From the NCBI GenBank assembly GCA_965224815.1, contig CBDDAF010000003.1, forward strand, positions 2,480,001-2,544,000: a stretch of DNA of 64,000 nucleotides. The letters are read 5' to 3'. Under the pieces are notes generated by a model. It had not been told where the DNA came from and made no database searches. It saw nothing but the letters and a program-made list of their open reading frames with translations. Position numbers and translations under genes: made by a program. The stretch comes from CAYPEL01 sp036479985. GTDB lineage: Bacteria > Pseudomonadota > Gammaproteobacteria > DSM-19610. This document shows, piece by piece, positions 41,648 to 48,783 of this stretch (position 1 is its first letter; each line of letters opens with the position of its first letter).

Positions 41648-41856
41648 GTCTTCGCAAAGCTATCAATCAAAAGAGCCGTGAGTGTATTCACGACGAAAAA
41701 GCGGCAGGAACGTGGCTAAAACAGGTCGAAGACTGTACCAGCTACCAATGCCCTCTTTATCTCGTTCGACCGCTCACAGGTCAAACAAAACGGCAAAACG
41801 CTGTCAAAAACGAGCAACCCGAGGGATTAAAGAAATATCGGGAGGCGGCAGCATGA
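41644..41856 (+). CDS. Short phage/satellite-type conserved protein
   Basis: 70 residues, start overlapping the previous stop. The core LRKAINQKSRECIHDEKAAGTWLKQVEDCTSYQCPLYLVRPL, with three Cys (residues about 14, 31 and 36), belongs to a small protein family frequent in phages and plasmids. Function unknown; the Cys pattern may bind zinc. Confidence 0.72.
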   Translation: MSLRKAINQKSRECIHDEKAAGTWLKQVEDCTSYQCPLYLVRPLTGQTKRQNAVKNEQPEGLKKYREAAA

Positions 41857-42122
41857 ACAGAACAGAAACTCCGAGCCTGGCTGGCACCAGTAACCCGGAT
41901 GATTTGGAATTACTTAACGCCATTAAGTCTACGCCAACCGGGCAGCCTTTGGTATGCCCTTGCTGTAATCAGATGCTGCCTTTTCAATCTCTGAAATGGT
42001 TGGAGGAATTACCTACGCTGGTATCAAGGCATGACGGCATGGGCCTCGAACCTGATCTTGTGTGTATGCGCTTGATAGAACGCTGGGGTATTTATAACTG
42101 GCTAAGTCGCTTAGAGGACTAG
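41853..42122 (+). CDS. Small island protein with CxxC motif
   Basis: 89 residues from ATG 41853, chosen over the longer frame because GGGAGGCGG lies just upstream and it overlaps the prior stop (ATGA). It contains PLVCPCCNQMLPFQSL, a small zinc-ribbon-like motif. No known function. Confidence 0.65.
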   Translation: MNRTETPSLAGTSNPDDLELLNAIKSTPTGQPLVCPCCNQMLPFQSLKWLEELPTLVSRHDGMGLEPDLVCMRLIERWGIYNWLSRLED

Positions 42123-42124
42123 TA

Positions 42125-42601
42125 ATGGCTAGAACTCGTCTGAAGGTGAAAGGCCGCAGAGTAAGCGGATCTTTTGTCAGTCTGCCTCATGCACTATTGG
42201 AGCACTCCAATTATGCAGCCTTAAGTGCCAGGGCTGTAAAGCTGCTCATAGACCTCTATGCCCAGTACCGGGGTAAAAATAATGGCGATCTATGTGCCAC
42301 GCTATCAGTCATGAAAAAACGGGGCTGGAACTCAAATGATCAAATTACAAAAGCCAGGAATGAATTGCTGCAATCCGGGTGGATCGTTCAAACTAAACAA
42401 GGTGGCTTAAATCTTGGGCCTAGCTTGTTCGCTGTTACCTTCCAGTCAATTGACGAATGTGGTGGCAAACTAGACTGTTCCGCAACAAGAACAGCATTAG
42501 CTTATTGGAAGCTTGGCTATAACCCAGAATTAAAGTTGCCACACCGCAACACGGTACAGACTGAACCGCCACACGGTACAGTAGAGAGGCGAAAACCATG
42601 A
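42125..42601 (+). CDS. Putative DNA-binding helix-turn-helix protein
   Basis: 158 residues. Residues 30-100 (LSARAVKLLIDLYAQYRGKNNG...ITKARNELLQSGWIVQTKQGG) form a winged helix-turn-helix like those of phage or satellite replication and regulatory proteins. Its 3' end overlaps iterated DNA motifs, which might be its binding sites. Function otherwise unknown. Confidence 0.68.
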   Translation: MARTRLKVKGRRVSGSFVSLPHALLEHSNYAALSARAVKLLIDLYAQYRGKNNGDLCATLSVMKKRGWNSNDQITKARNELLQSGWIVQTKQGGLNLGPSLFAVTFQSIDECGGKLDCSATRTALAYWKLGYNPELKLPHRNTVQTEPPHGTVERRKP

Positions 42602-42666
42602 CTACTGAACCGCCACTCGGTTCGAAAACAGCCAATTTCAGCACCTTCACTGAACCGCCACACGGT
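42545..42666 (+). repeat. Iterated CTGAACCGCCACACGGT motif
   Basis: Near-identical copies at 42561-42577, 42605-42621 (ACTCGG variant) and 42650-42666, plus a shorter relative at about 42545. They lie in coding frame (TEPPHG) across the gene boundary. Confidence 0.7.
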
Positions 42667-42744
42667 GACCTTTATAGAATTATACCAAGGGGGTTGTCTT
42701 TTTTACTCGTGTACAGGTATTTGAAAGAGAGAAAGAGTGGATGA
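42598..42744 (+). CDS. Tiny overlapping ORF
   Basis: 48 codons (MTTEPPLGSKTANFSTFTEPPHGD...), overlapping ATGA at both ends with its neighbours. The repeated TEPPHG peptide comes from the iterated DNA motif, so it may only reflect that repeat. The coupling at both ends is the main argument for translation. Confidence 0.4.
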   Translation: MTTEPPLGSKTANFSTFTEPPHGDLYRIIPRGLSFLLVYRYLKERKSG

Positions 42745-43181
42745 CTAATATCCCTGAAGCCCGTTGTGCTGAATGCCTGAACCTAGAATCTGATAACTGG
42801 TGCAAGGCCAGAAAGCGAACTGTGCCTGGTAGCCGACACAAAAGGAACTGTTCATATTTTGAACATGGCTCAGCCAATCCTAAACCAGAACGCCCTGGCA
42901 AGCCCAATCATGCGAACCTGGTGCAATGTTCAAGTTGCCAGCAATTTGCTGGTTGGGGACAGTGTGCTGATGGCTTGCATCAATTCGGATTATTGAATCC
43001 GCGTATCTGGAGAAATTGCGAGTATTTTGTACTCGGCCAAGTATTAGGCTGCTGCCAAGCCTGCGTATATTTGAAGACGCAGGTCTGCATGCAGTCCAGG
43101 GATTATGTTTCTAACCCTGAGGTCTCCACAACCTGCCAAATGTTTACCTCAGTCGATTTATTAAGTAACTGGCGCAAATGA
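42741..43181 (+). CDS. Cys-rich hypothetical island protein
   Basis: 146 residues with about 15 Cys in pairs (RCAEC, CSSC, CCQAC), suggesting several zinc-binding sites. It ends the small-gene chain. No family recognised. Confidence 0.65.
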   Translation: MTNIPEARCAECLNLESDNWCKARKRTVPGSRHKRNCSYFEHGSANPKPERPGKPNHANLVQCSSCQQFAGWGQCADGLHQFGLLNPRIWRNCEYFVLGQVLGCCQACVYLKTQVCMQSRDYVSNPEVSTTCQMFTSVDLLSNWRK

Positions 43182-43320
43182 GTTATCGCTTGCTAACCTA
43201 TGCGTAACAGTTTGGCTGATTTCTGCCTGAACATACTAATTCAATCATGATTGAAAATTAATATTGACAATATTTAGTGAATCAGCACAATCAGCTTACA
43301 AATTAACCTAAGGATCAGGT

Positions 43321-43383
43321 ATGCCAAAAATAATATTTTTTATAAGAAATACTAGAGCAATCGTCATAAGTGCTACTAGATGA
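43321..43383 (+). CDS. Possible leader peptide before 43380 gene
   Basis: A 20-codon frame with AAGGA before the ATG; its stop overlaps the next ATG (ATGA). The next gene lacks its own site, so coupling is plausible. Confidence 0.38.
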   Translation: MPKIIFFIRNTRAIVISATR

Positions 43384-44015
43384 CCGTAGGAGATGGAATA
43401 TTTTGGTCAACAATACTGGTTCTGATCTTTATCAGTATCTACCTGATTACAAAGCACCGAAGATGGAAGCTTGTCGCTAAGGTTTTAGGAATGCTTATTC
43501 TGTTTATCGGTATCGTAAGCGGGGCGATATGGGGATATTTCGAGTATGAGAACCAACTAGCCTTAGCTACTGAGCTGAACGGAATTGAGCTTGGAATGAC
43601 CGAACTAGAAATCACACTAGCAAAGGGGGCGCCAACAAGAAAGCTAGATACCAATGATAATGATGATAGGAAATATCTTATTTATGGAAAAGCATTGACT
43701 ACTGCAACAGTTGCAATTCTAAAAGAGCATGAGGGTAAATTCAGGGTTACCGACATATGTGATAGAGGCGGTTACGGCGATGTATTAGGATTTAACATAT
43801 TTAGTACGGAAGACGCCATAGTATCAAAGCTTGGCGAACCATCAAGTACAAGCATTAATGAAACAGGCACGTCAAAGATTATTAATTACCCGAAATGGAA
43901 CGCTGCATTCGAGATAGCACAACATCGCGTAGTCAAAACATGCGTAACAAGCAGGGTAGAAAGGCGATATGCAACTGAGTATGAAGAACAGATAAACAAT
44001 AATTTAAGCTACTGA
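43380..44015 (+). CDS. Two-helix membrane protein with periplasmic domain, unknown
   Basis: 211 residues. Helices at about 8-25 and 32-53, then a soluble part. GIELGMTELEITLAKGAPTRK resembles the fold start of BamE/SmpA-type proteins, and a second similar unit (NIFSTEDAIVSKLGEPSS) follows. No recognised role. A terminator-like hairpin lies 176 nt downstream. Confidence 0.65.
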   Translation: MTVGDGIFWSTILVLIFISIYLITKHRRWKLVAKVLGMLILFIGIVSGAIWGYFEYENQLALATELNGIELGMTELEITLAKGAPTRKLDTNDNDDRKYLIYGKALTTATVAILKEHEGKFRVTDICDRGGYGDVLGFNIFSTEDAIVSKLGEPSSTSINETGTSKIINYPKWNAAFEIAQHRVVKTCVTSRVERRYATEYEEQINNNLSY

Positions 44016-44191
44016 GCTATGTATTCTAAAACGCTTGAACCGAGAATTCTCAGCCGTCCTTTACAGCAAGAGTAGCAAAAAAACTTACGCATCAATCAGA
44101 AACTTTCCATTATTCATGAACAGGATATAACTATACTGAACCTGACCGACGCACGATGCCAAATGTTGCAAGGATGCCTGATGTCAACATG

Positions 44192-44216
44192 GCCGCCCTA
44201 TATGGGCGGCTATGTC
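44192..44216 (+). terminator. Hairpin between convergent island operons
   Basis: GCCGCCC (44192-44198) pairs with GGGCGGC (44204-44210), then TATGTCATTTTTTT. Serves the rightward gene; the leftward SecB-like gene ends 100 bp away. Confidence 0.7.
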
Positions 44217-44315
44217 ATTTTTTTGTTTAAGTATTGAGCTATGAAAAAGCAAGCGGAACACTCCATGGAAATATTCATATTCTGCATATTCCGTGCTCAT
44301 GAATTGATAAAATAA

Positions 44316-44828
44316 TTACTCTGCTTTTTCTTTTCTTGAGAATTGCGTCATGGGTAGAGCCATTTTAGGCAAATTCATTCTGCTGCACTGACTCATAAGA
44401 TACTCTCTCCAATATGGCCACACATGATAGCTGGCATTATTTAATGCGAATTCTTTGAGTGCATCGTCACCAGGATGTTCCTTTATTATGTATTCCGCAA
44501 TATATGTTGATTCAATCGTTGCGAGAACATTTAGTGGATCACCATCTTCGTTAGATTGGTTTTGTGCTTCACCATCAGATGATTCATCTTCATGAGTCCA
44601 GCGTGCCCCTACCTCTATGAAGACTCGAAAAAGTGATGTTTTACTACCATCTTCTGTGAGTTGTAGTATCTGACCGGCAACAACCTCATGTTTATGCTCA
44701 ACAGTTAGCTTTACTGATTCTTGCACGTGCTTTGGCTCAAAACCGTCCTCGATATCGCAATGAGAATGTCGTAAAGATATATCGCTAATAACCAGAGATT
44801 CGATTGCTTTTTGTAACGACTCGTTCAT
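44316..44828 (-). CDS. SecB-like chaperone of a toxin-antitoxin-chaperone operon
   Basis: 170 residues. The C-terminal part TIESTYIAEY...HVWPYWREYLMSQCSRMNLPKMALPMTQF aligns with SecB's conserved FPYaRE...GFPqL.L.PinF. The N-terminal part (SDISLRHSHCDI... ) matches SecB's beta-rich binding face, and an acidic insert (DESSDGEAQNQSNEDGD, about 81-97) is extra. A SecB gene ending a hicA–hicB operon, with 4-bp overlap (ATGA), matches known TAC systems in which SecB protects the antitoxin. It is not the housekeeping SecB, judged by sequence and place. Confidence 0.75.
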   Translation of the reverse strand: MNESLQKAIESLVISDISLRHSHCDIEDGFEPKHVQESVKLTVEHKHEVVAGQILQLTEDGSKTSLFRVFIEVGARWTHEDESSDGEAQNQSNEDGDPLNVLATIESTYIAEYIIKEHPGDDALKEFALNNASYHVWPYWREYLMSQCSRMNLPKMALPMTQFSRKEKAE

Positions 44829-45304
44829 CCTGTTTTTTGGAGCTGTTTTTGATAAGTCATCGTGTCAATTACTTGAAGATCTTTTACTTGTGGTGCTGAG
44901 TCAACAGTCTGCGATACATGCCATCCTGAAGCTTCGAGACAAATGCGAGGTGTGCATCTATATGCAGAATAATAAGAAAGAGCATTAACTAAGTATTGGT
45001 TCAAACTAACAGCTTCAAATAATGCAGTCTCACTTAAAATCCTGTGCAAACTTTTTGGAATGCGCAGAGTGACTCGCCCGCTATATTCATCAGTGGTTTG
45101 AAAAGGCTTAGGTAAATGCTTCCCCTTTTCCAAAAATATTTCTGCAGTTGTTTCAATTGTGTCGATAGCCAAGTTATAGGCTTCTTCAAAAGTGTCGGCA
45201 TATTCAGCAATATTCGGGAGTTCGTGCACCCTTGCTTCAAAACAAATCGCGTCAGAAAAGATACCTTTCTTGACTGTAATATTGTATGCATGAGGATCAA
45301 TCAT
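44825..45304 (-). CDS. hicB: HicB-like antitoxin with C-terminal extension
   Basis: 159 residues. Residues 5-65 form the HicB fold (CFEARVHELPNIAEYADTFEEAYNLAIDTI). Residues 76-113 are a ribbon-helix-helix DNA-binding domain (GRVTLRIPKSLHRILSETALFEAVSLNQYLVNAL). A tail at about 114-159 continues beyond a typical HicB; in TAC systems such a chaperone-addiction tail is what SecB recognises. The start overlaps hicA by 8 bp. The domain calls are by eye; the tail's role is inferred from the SecB partner. Confidence 0.78.
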   Translation of the reverse strand: MIDPHAYNITVKKGIFSDAICFEARVHELPNIAEYADTFEEAYNLAIDTIETTAEIFLEKGKHLPKPFQTTDEYSGRVTLRIPKSLHRILSETALFEAVSLNQYLVNALSYYSAYRCTPRICLEASGWHVSQTVDSAPQVKDLQVIDTMTYQKQLQKTG

Positions 45305-45611
45305 GGCTTACCTCTCGTTTGTCTGTTTTCAACCAGTCGTTAAGTTCAGACTCGTGTTCACGTATTGTTCGTATAATATTAGTGATATAAGGTCGTGTTA
45401 CTTCGGGATTTCTTCCATGTCCGCAACTAAAGCTACTTGAAGTAAAACTAACCAACCCATCATGGGTGTATATTTTATGGCCTGGACTTTTTCCATTTCG
45501 CACTTCAAAACCAAGACTTGATAAATGGCTTATTACTTCGTTACATCTGATATTTGTGCCAGATGACTTAAGAGTAATTATTACTGATTGAATAATGTTG
45601 TCTGCAATCAT
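45297..45611 (-). CDS. hicA: HicA-like mRNA interferase toxin
   Basis: 104 residues, small as expected for HicA. The motif GKSPGHKIYTHDG has the His of the catalytic strand region, and GHGRNPEVTRPYITNIIRTIREHE follows. HicA toxins cut mRNA and are neutralised by HicB. It is first in the operon. No ribosome site is seen before the ATG, and an inverted repeat abuts it, so initiation may be leaderless. An unrelated small ORF is the alternative. Confidence 0.7.
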   Translation of the reverse strand: MIADNIIQSVIITLKSSGTNIRCNEVISHLSSLGFEVRNGKSPGHKIYTHDGLVSFTSSSFSCGHGRNPEVTRPYITNIIRTIREHESELNDWLKTDKREVSHD

Positions 45612-45612
45612 G

Positions 45613-45632
45613 TGACACCATATATAGTGTCA
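45613..45632 (-). promoter_or_regulatory. Inverted repeat at the hicA promoter (likely operator)
   Basis: TGACAC...GTGTCA with an 8-nt AT-rich centre, directly before the hicA ATG. On the minus strand TTGAAA (45660-45655) and GAATAT at 17-nt spacing could be the promoter, so HicB's ribbon-helix-helix could repress from here. Confidence 0.6.
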
Positions 45633-46090
45633 TATTCGGTTATATCTTTAACTTTTTCAATACCTGATATCATTGAAGAAATCACAGATTTAAAAATAAT
45701 TATGGAGAACAGGTGCTTAGCTAGTAGGTTGGGCCTAATAGTCATACTTTCCCAGCGGAAATTGCAGCTGATTGATGGGTGTAAATAAAATAAGACCATC
45801 CTTAGATAAAGCTTCATAAAAGCTATTTTCCTTCGTGCGCCAGTTTTTCGGAACTAGGCTGCACATAATACCTTATTGATTTATATTACAAATTGGTCTG
45901 AGCGAGAGAATTTTAACTTTCATCCCTTCACACGAACGAACCGACAAGACGAATTCTACCCGAAAAATGTGGGAGCGGGATATACAATAATGTGTATTTG
46001 TTCAAGCGGGGCTGTCTTAATAGACCTGATTGCTCCCCTGTTCACCTAATGGTTAACTTTGCATATGATTTCGGCAAAAAGGAATAATTC
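45633..46090. other. Intergenic region with a repeated 24-mer
   Basis: No convincing gene; short frames here have no ribosome sites. It contains CGAAAAATGTGGGAGCGGGA at 45961-45980, repeated with one change at 46781-46800, so the next gene is flanked by the pair. Confidence 0.5.
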
Positions 46091-46690
46091 ATGGGTGGTA
46101 TGAATTCAGGCGCTTGGCCACGCTGGAACACGAAAAGCACAATCGATGAAAGCCGTGATTTTGATATCCGTGTACTCCACAGACAAGGCAGTTTAACTCC
46201 AGGCCTTAGGTGTACGTATAGCTGGTCTTGTGGTGGCGAACCCAGCGGCTCCATTGGGTACCAGGTAGAAGATAGAAAAATCATCTTGTATTACCGGCAC
46301 AGTACAAATAACGGTGAGTGGGAAGACATTAAAGAACCCGTTTTTTTAACCTACACGTCCTGCAATTATGGTGGTCAACGTCCTTGGTTCTTATGCCCTG
46401 CAGACGGATGTGGTCGAAGAGTCGCTGTTATTTATGGGACTGGTAGATATTTCGCCTGTCGCCATTGCTATGACCTTGTGTATCAAAGCCAGCGTGAGTG
46501 CATCTTAGGTCGCGCATCGAGGCGTAGCAGGAAAATTATTACCCGGCTGGGTGGAGATCCTAGTATTCCTTACGCCAAAAAGCCTAAAGGGATGCACTGG
46601 AATACTTATAACGGTCTCATGGAAAAAGTTAATCAGGATGAAGATTTGTTATGGGCCGCCATCAACACGCATCTGAAGCCGCGCCATTAA
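46091..46690 (+). CDS. Zinc-ribbon-like conserved island protein
   Basis: 199 residues. GGMNSGAWPRW start, then GQRPWFLCPADGCGRRV and YFACRHCYDLVYQSQRE give four paired Cys (CPADGC, CRHC), a zinc-ribbon arrangement. This protein type recurs in genomic islands, often as the gene next to the far end from the integrase. AAGGA lies 8 nt before ATG. Function unknown; flanked by a 24-bp direct repeat. Confidence 0.72.
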   Translation: MGGMNSGAWPRWNTKSTIDESRDFDIRVLHRQGSLTPGLRCTYSWSCGGEPSGSIGYQVEDRKIILYYRHSTNNGEWEDIKEPVFLTYTSCNYGGQRPWFLCPADGCGRRVAVIYGTGRYFACRHCYDLVYQSQRECILGRASRRSRKIITRLGGDPSIPYAKKPKGMHWNTYNGLMEKVNQDEDLLWAAINTHLKPRH

Positions 46691-46778
46691 ATCAATTGTC
46701 TACGGTATGCGCTGCAAGCATGCTGCTACCAGTATTGTTGAATTCAGCCCTCCCCAAATAATTAGAGACCTGTTTATC

Positions 46779-46802
46779 CCCGAAAAATGTGGGAGTGGGA
46801 TA
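46779..46802 (+). repeat. Second copy of the 24-bp direct repeat
   Basis: Pairs with 45959-45982 and differs by a C/T change (GGGAGTGGGA). The intervening gene is 46091-46690. Confidence 0.6.
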
Positions 46803-46840
46803 ACCTATGGCAGCGTGAATTGAAAGGGGGGGTACCACAT

Positions 46841-46865
46841 GGCGCACTCGCGGCGCACTGACTCT
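46841..46865 (+). promoter_or_regulatory. Right integrase arm-type sites (inferred)
   Basis: GGCGCACT at 46841 and 46852, spaced as at the left end, near attR. Confidence 0.55.
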
Positions 46866-46958
46866 TAAATAATGGCAGTTATCCACAACAAGCAGTAATG
46901 AAACAAGTCGTCTAGTTAATTGATTCGGTTGTTATTATTTACTGCTGTGTATTGTTAA

Positions 46959-47624
46959 TTATTGTTTGATGGGCACTTGTAATGAGGATGTCGCGGGTTC
47001 GACTCCTGTTTCCGGCTCCATTTTTTTAATTCCAATCGCCTGAAAGAATAGGCCTAATAATTGATCCACCAGGTCGTGAAGTTCGATATCGCGGTAACGG
47101 CTGGATTTCAATATGCACTTTGCATACAGCGCTTCACGTAAAATACCCTGAAACATCAGGCTGGCTGTTGAAGCGGATGCAGTTATCTCGTGACCCTCTT
47201 CAGTAAGATCTTTCAATCCAACCATGATGTAATCCGAGAAAGGTTTCCAACGGTTTTCAAAAAACTGCCGAGTGGCGTCCGAACCTTCTAAAACGCTGTG
47301 CATTTCCATGCGTAAATAATCTGGATCACGCGCAACGCTATCTACATAGATGCGGGTAATACGCCGCAACACACTGGCAAAATCTGAATCGCCTGTGACA
47401 ATGGCATCGACATAACTTTCCCGCCGACAGGCGATCTCGTTCAGGACTTCTTCATACAGGGCTTCTTTTGAATCAAAATGCCGGTATAAAATAGCCGGGC
47501 TAACACCGAGACGGGTAGCAATTTCGTCAACAGAGACGCCGTGATAGCCTTTATCCGAGAACAGAAGTTTGGCAACGGCGAGGATAGAAGCGCGGCGTTC
47601 CGTCGCCTTTAAACGCTTGGACAT
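46959..47624 (-). CDS. TetR-family regulator running through attR
   Basis: About 221 residues from ATG 47624. Residues 5-50 are a TetR helix-turn-helix (GYHGVSVDEIATRLGVSPAILYRHFDSKEALY). The last 25 residues (from about KKMEPETG) are encoded by the antisense of the tRNA remnant (GVEPATSS), so the natural C-terminus may have been changed by island insertion. Coupled to tusA upstream. A dyad site in the tusA promoter suggests autoregulation. Ligand unknown. Confidence 0.82.
   Translation of the reverse strand: MSKRLKATERRASILAVAKLLFSDKGYHGVSVDEIATRLGVSPAILYRHFDSKEALYEEVLNEIACRRESYVDAIVTGDSDFASVLRRITRIYVDSVARDPDYLRMEMHSVLEGSDATRQFFENRWKPFSDYIMVGLKDLTEEGHEITASASTASLMFQGILREALYAKCILKSSRYRDIELHDLVDQLLGLFFQAIGIKKMEPETGVEPATSSLQVPIKQ
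46974..47023 (+). repeat. attR, 50-bp direct repeat
   Basis: Identical to 37821-37870; a 47-nt remnant of tRNA-Thr plus three T. It is not a full tRNA gene. Confidence 0.92.
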
Positions 47625-47628
47625 GGCA

Positions 47629-47856
47629 TCAGCTTTTCTTGATATGAAACTCGAATTCACCGCTGGTTTCTTTTGAATCCATGAGCTCGTTGCCGGTTTG
47701 TTTGCAAAACGCTTCGAAGTCTTTTACCGAGCCAGGATCAGTTGCGATTATTCTCAATACCTGGCCAGCTTCCAGGCCATTCAGGCTTTTTTTCGCACGT
47801 AGAATGGGCAAAGGGCAGTTTAAACCGCGGGCGTCTAGTTCTTGATCGTGTGACAT
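47629..47856 (-). CDS. tusA: TusA-like sulfur carrier
   Basis: 75 residues with LDARGLNCPLPILRAKKSL; Cys14 in CPLP carries the persulfide. TusA relays sulfur for tRNA 2-thiolation or sulfur oxidation. Here it lies in an operon with a TetR gene rather than with dsr or other sulfur genes, so its specific pathway is unclear. Confidence 0.85.
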   Translation of the reverse strand: MSHDQELDARGLNCPLPILRAKKSLNGLEAGQVLRIIATDPGSVKDFEAFCKQTGNELMDSKETSGEFEFHIKKS

Positions 47857-47913
47857 ATCAGATTTCCTATATATGATTGTTATTGCTGCGTTAAAACTAA
47901 ATATCTAACTATG

Positions 47914-47959
47914 TTAGTAAACGTTCACTTAATATAGTTTACCTATGGTTTGTTGTCAA
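47914..47959 (-). promoter_or_regulatory. tusA promoter with TetR-like operator
   Basis: On the minus strand TTGACA (47959-47954), 17-nt spacer, TATATT (47936-47931), then the near-palindrome TAAGTGAACGTTTACTAA (47931-47914), about 14 of 18 symmetric. This position fits repression by the TetR protein. Confidence 0.65.
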
Positions 47960-48014
47960 GACTGCAAATATTAATTTAAGGAGGGGGCAGAAATGAAATT
48001 GTATGATTCACAAA

Positions 48015-48041
48015 AAACCGGCGCTATTTAAGCGCCGGTTT
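48015..48041 (-). terminator. Terminator of the PEP-CTERM gene
   Basis: AAACCGGCGCT pairs with AGCGCCGGTTT around ATTTA, followed on the minus strand by T. Confidence 0.85.
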
Positions 48042-48066
48042 GAGTGTTACAGATTAGAGATTTAGA

Positions 48067-48783
48067 TTAGCGTTTTCTGGCAAAACCTACTAAACCTAAC
48101 AGTCCTGATGCAAAAAGCCAGACGGCTGCAGGAACAGGTACGGGTGCTGCTGTGAAAATAAAGTCAGCTGTATCGTTTGCTGCCTTACCTCCATCCCAGG
48201 TTGTTCCCCCATCAGTACTGAAATCGAGCCAGCCCCAGCCTGATATACCAGCAAAGCTGCGGTGTCCGGAACCATCTTCGTCACCAAGGGTGAACGTTTC
48301 AGAACCGTTTCCGTGACTACGTAGGGCAAAGTTACCCAAGCCACTATTTACGGTACCGAAGTTGGCGTGGTGGCCATTTGAATCATCAACCACGATATCA
48401 TTCAATCCGCCTTCACCACCGGGTTGGGTAACGCCAGTACTATAGGTAAAGTCTAAGTTCCATGTTGCGGTAGATCCGGACGCATAGCCGGTACCTGTAT
48501 CAGAGCCGCCAAATGCAGTACCAAAAATATGGACGTTAGACCCATCGTAGGTCAATTGCATGTTGCTGGAAGCGTGTTCGAAATCGAACGTGTAAATATT
48601 ATGGCCAAGTAACCCATCAAGCCGCATTCCATAAGGGGGCGGGTTCTGAGCTGCATTGGGATGGTTGCCTAATGTATATGTACCAATCGAAACTGCAGAT
48701 GCAGTCAATGGGATCAGTAATAAAGCTAGAATAGAAAAGAAGCCACCAAACAGGTGCTTCCGTAGAACGGACGTGTAGATCAT
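48067..48783 (-). CDS. PEP-CTERM surface protein
   Basis: 238 residues. A signal peptide (FSILALLLIPLTASA) ends near residue 30. The middle is Gly/Asn/Thr-rich beta sequence of no recognised family. The tail VPVPAAVWLFASGLLGLVGFARKR is an exosortase signal very like those at 1359 and 2175. An AGGAG lies 9 nt before ATG. Confidence 0.85.
   Translation of the reverse strand: MIYTSVLRKHLFGGFFSILALLLIPLTASAVSIGTYTLGNHPNAAQNPPPYGMRLDGLLGHNIYTFDFEHASSNMQLTYDGSNVHIFGTAFGGSDTGTGYASGSTATWNLDFTYSTGVTQPGGEGGLNDIVVDDSNGHHANFGTVNSGLGNFALRSHGNGSETFTLGDEDGSGHRSFAGISGWGWLDFSTDGGTTWDGGKAANDTADFIFTAAPVPVPAAVWLFASGLLGLVGFARKR

Larger units (their letters stand above)
37821..47023. mobile_element. Integrated island at tRNA-Thr (9.2 kb)
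   Basis: Bounded by perfect 50-bp direct repeats. It contains a tyrosine integrase next to the left end, putative integrase arm sites at both ends, short overlapping phage/satellite-like genes, a HicAB–SecB-like operon, and no structural phage or conjugation genes. It would need helper functions to move. Flanks match the housekeeping order. Confidence 0.9.

Noticed and set aside
41682..41852. Longer start for the 41853 gene
   Set aside because: This part overlaps the 41644-41856 gene fully in another frame; the ATG at 41853 has a strong GGGAGG site.
45588..45817. Two opposing ORFs upstream of hicA
   Set aside because: They overlap each other and the operator, lack ribosome sites and resemble nothing known.
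46974..47020. Second tRNA-Thr gene
   Set aside because: Only the 3' 47 nt are present; it is attR.
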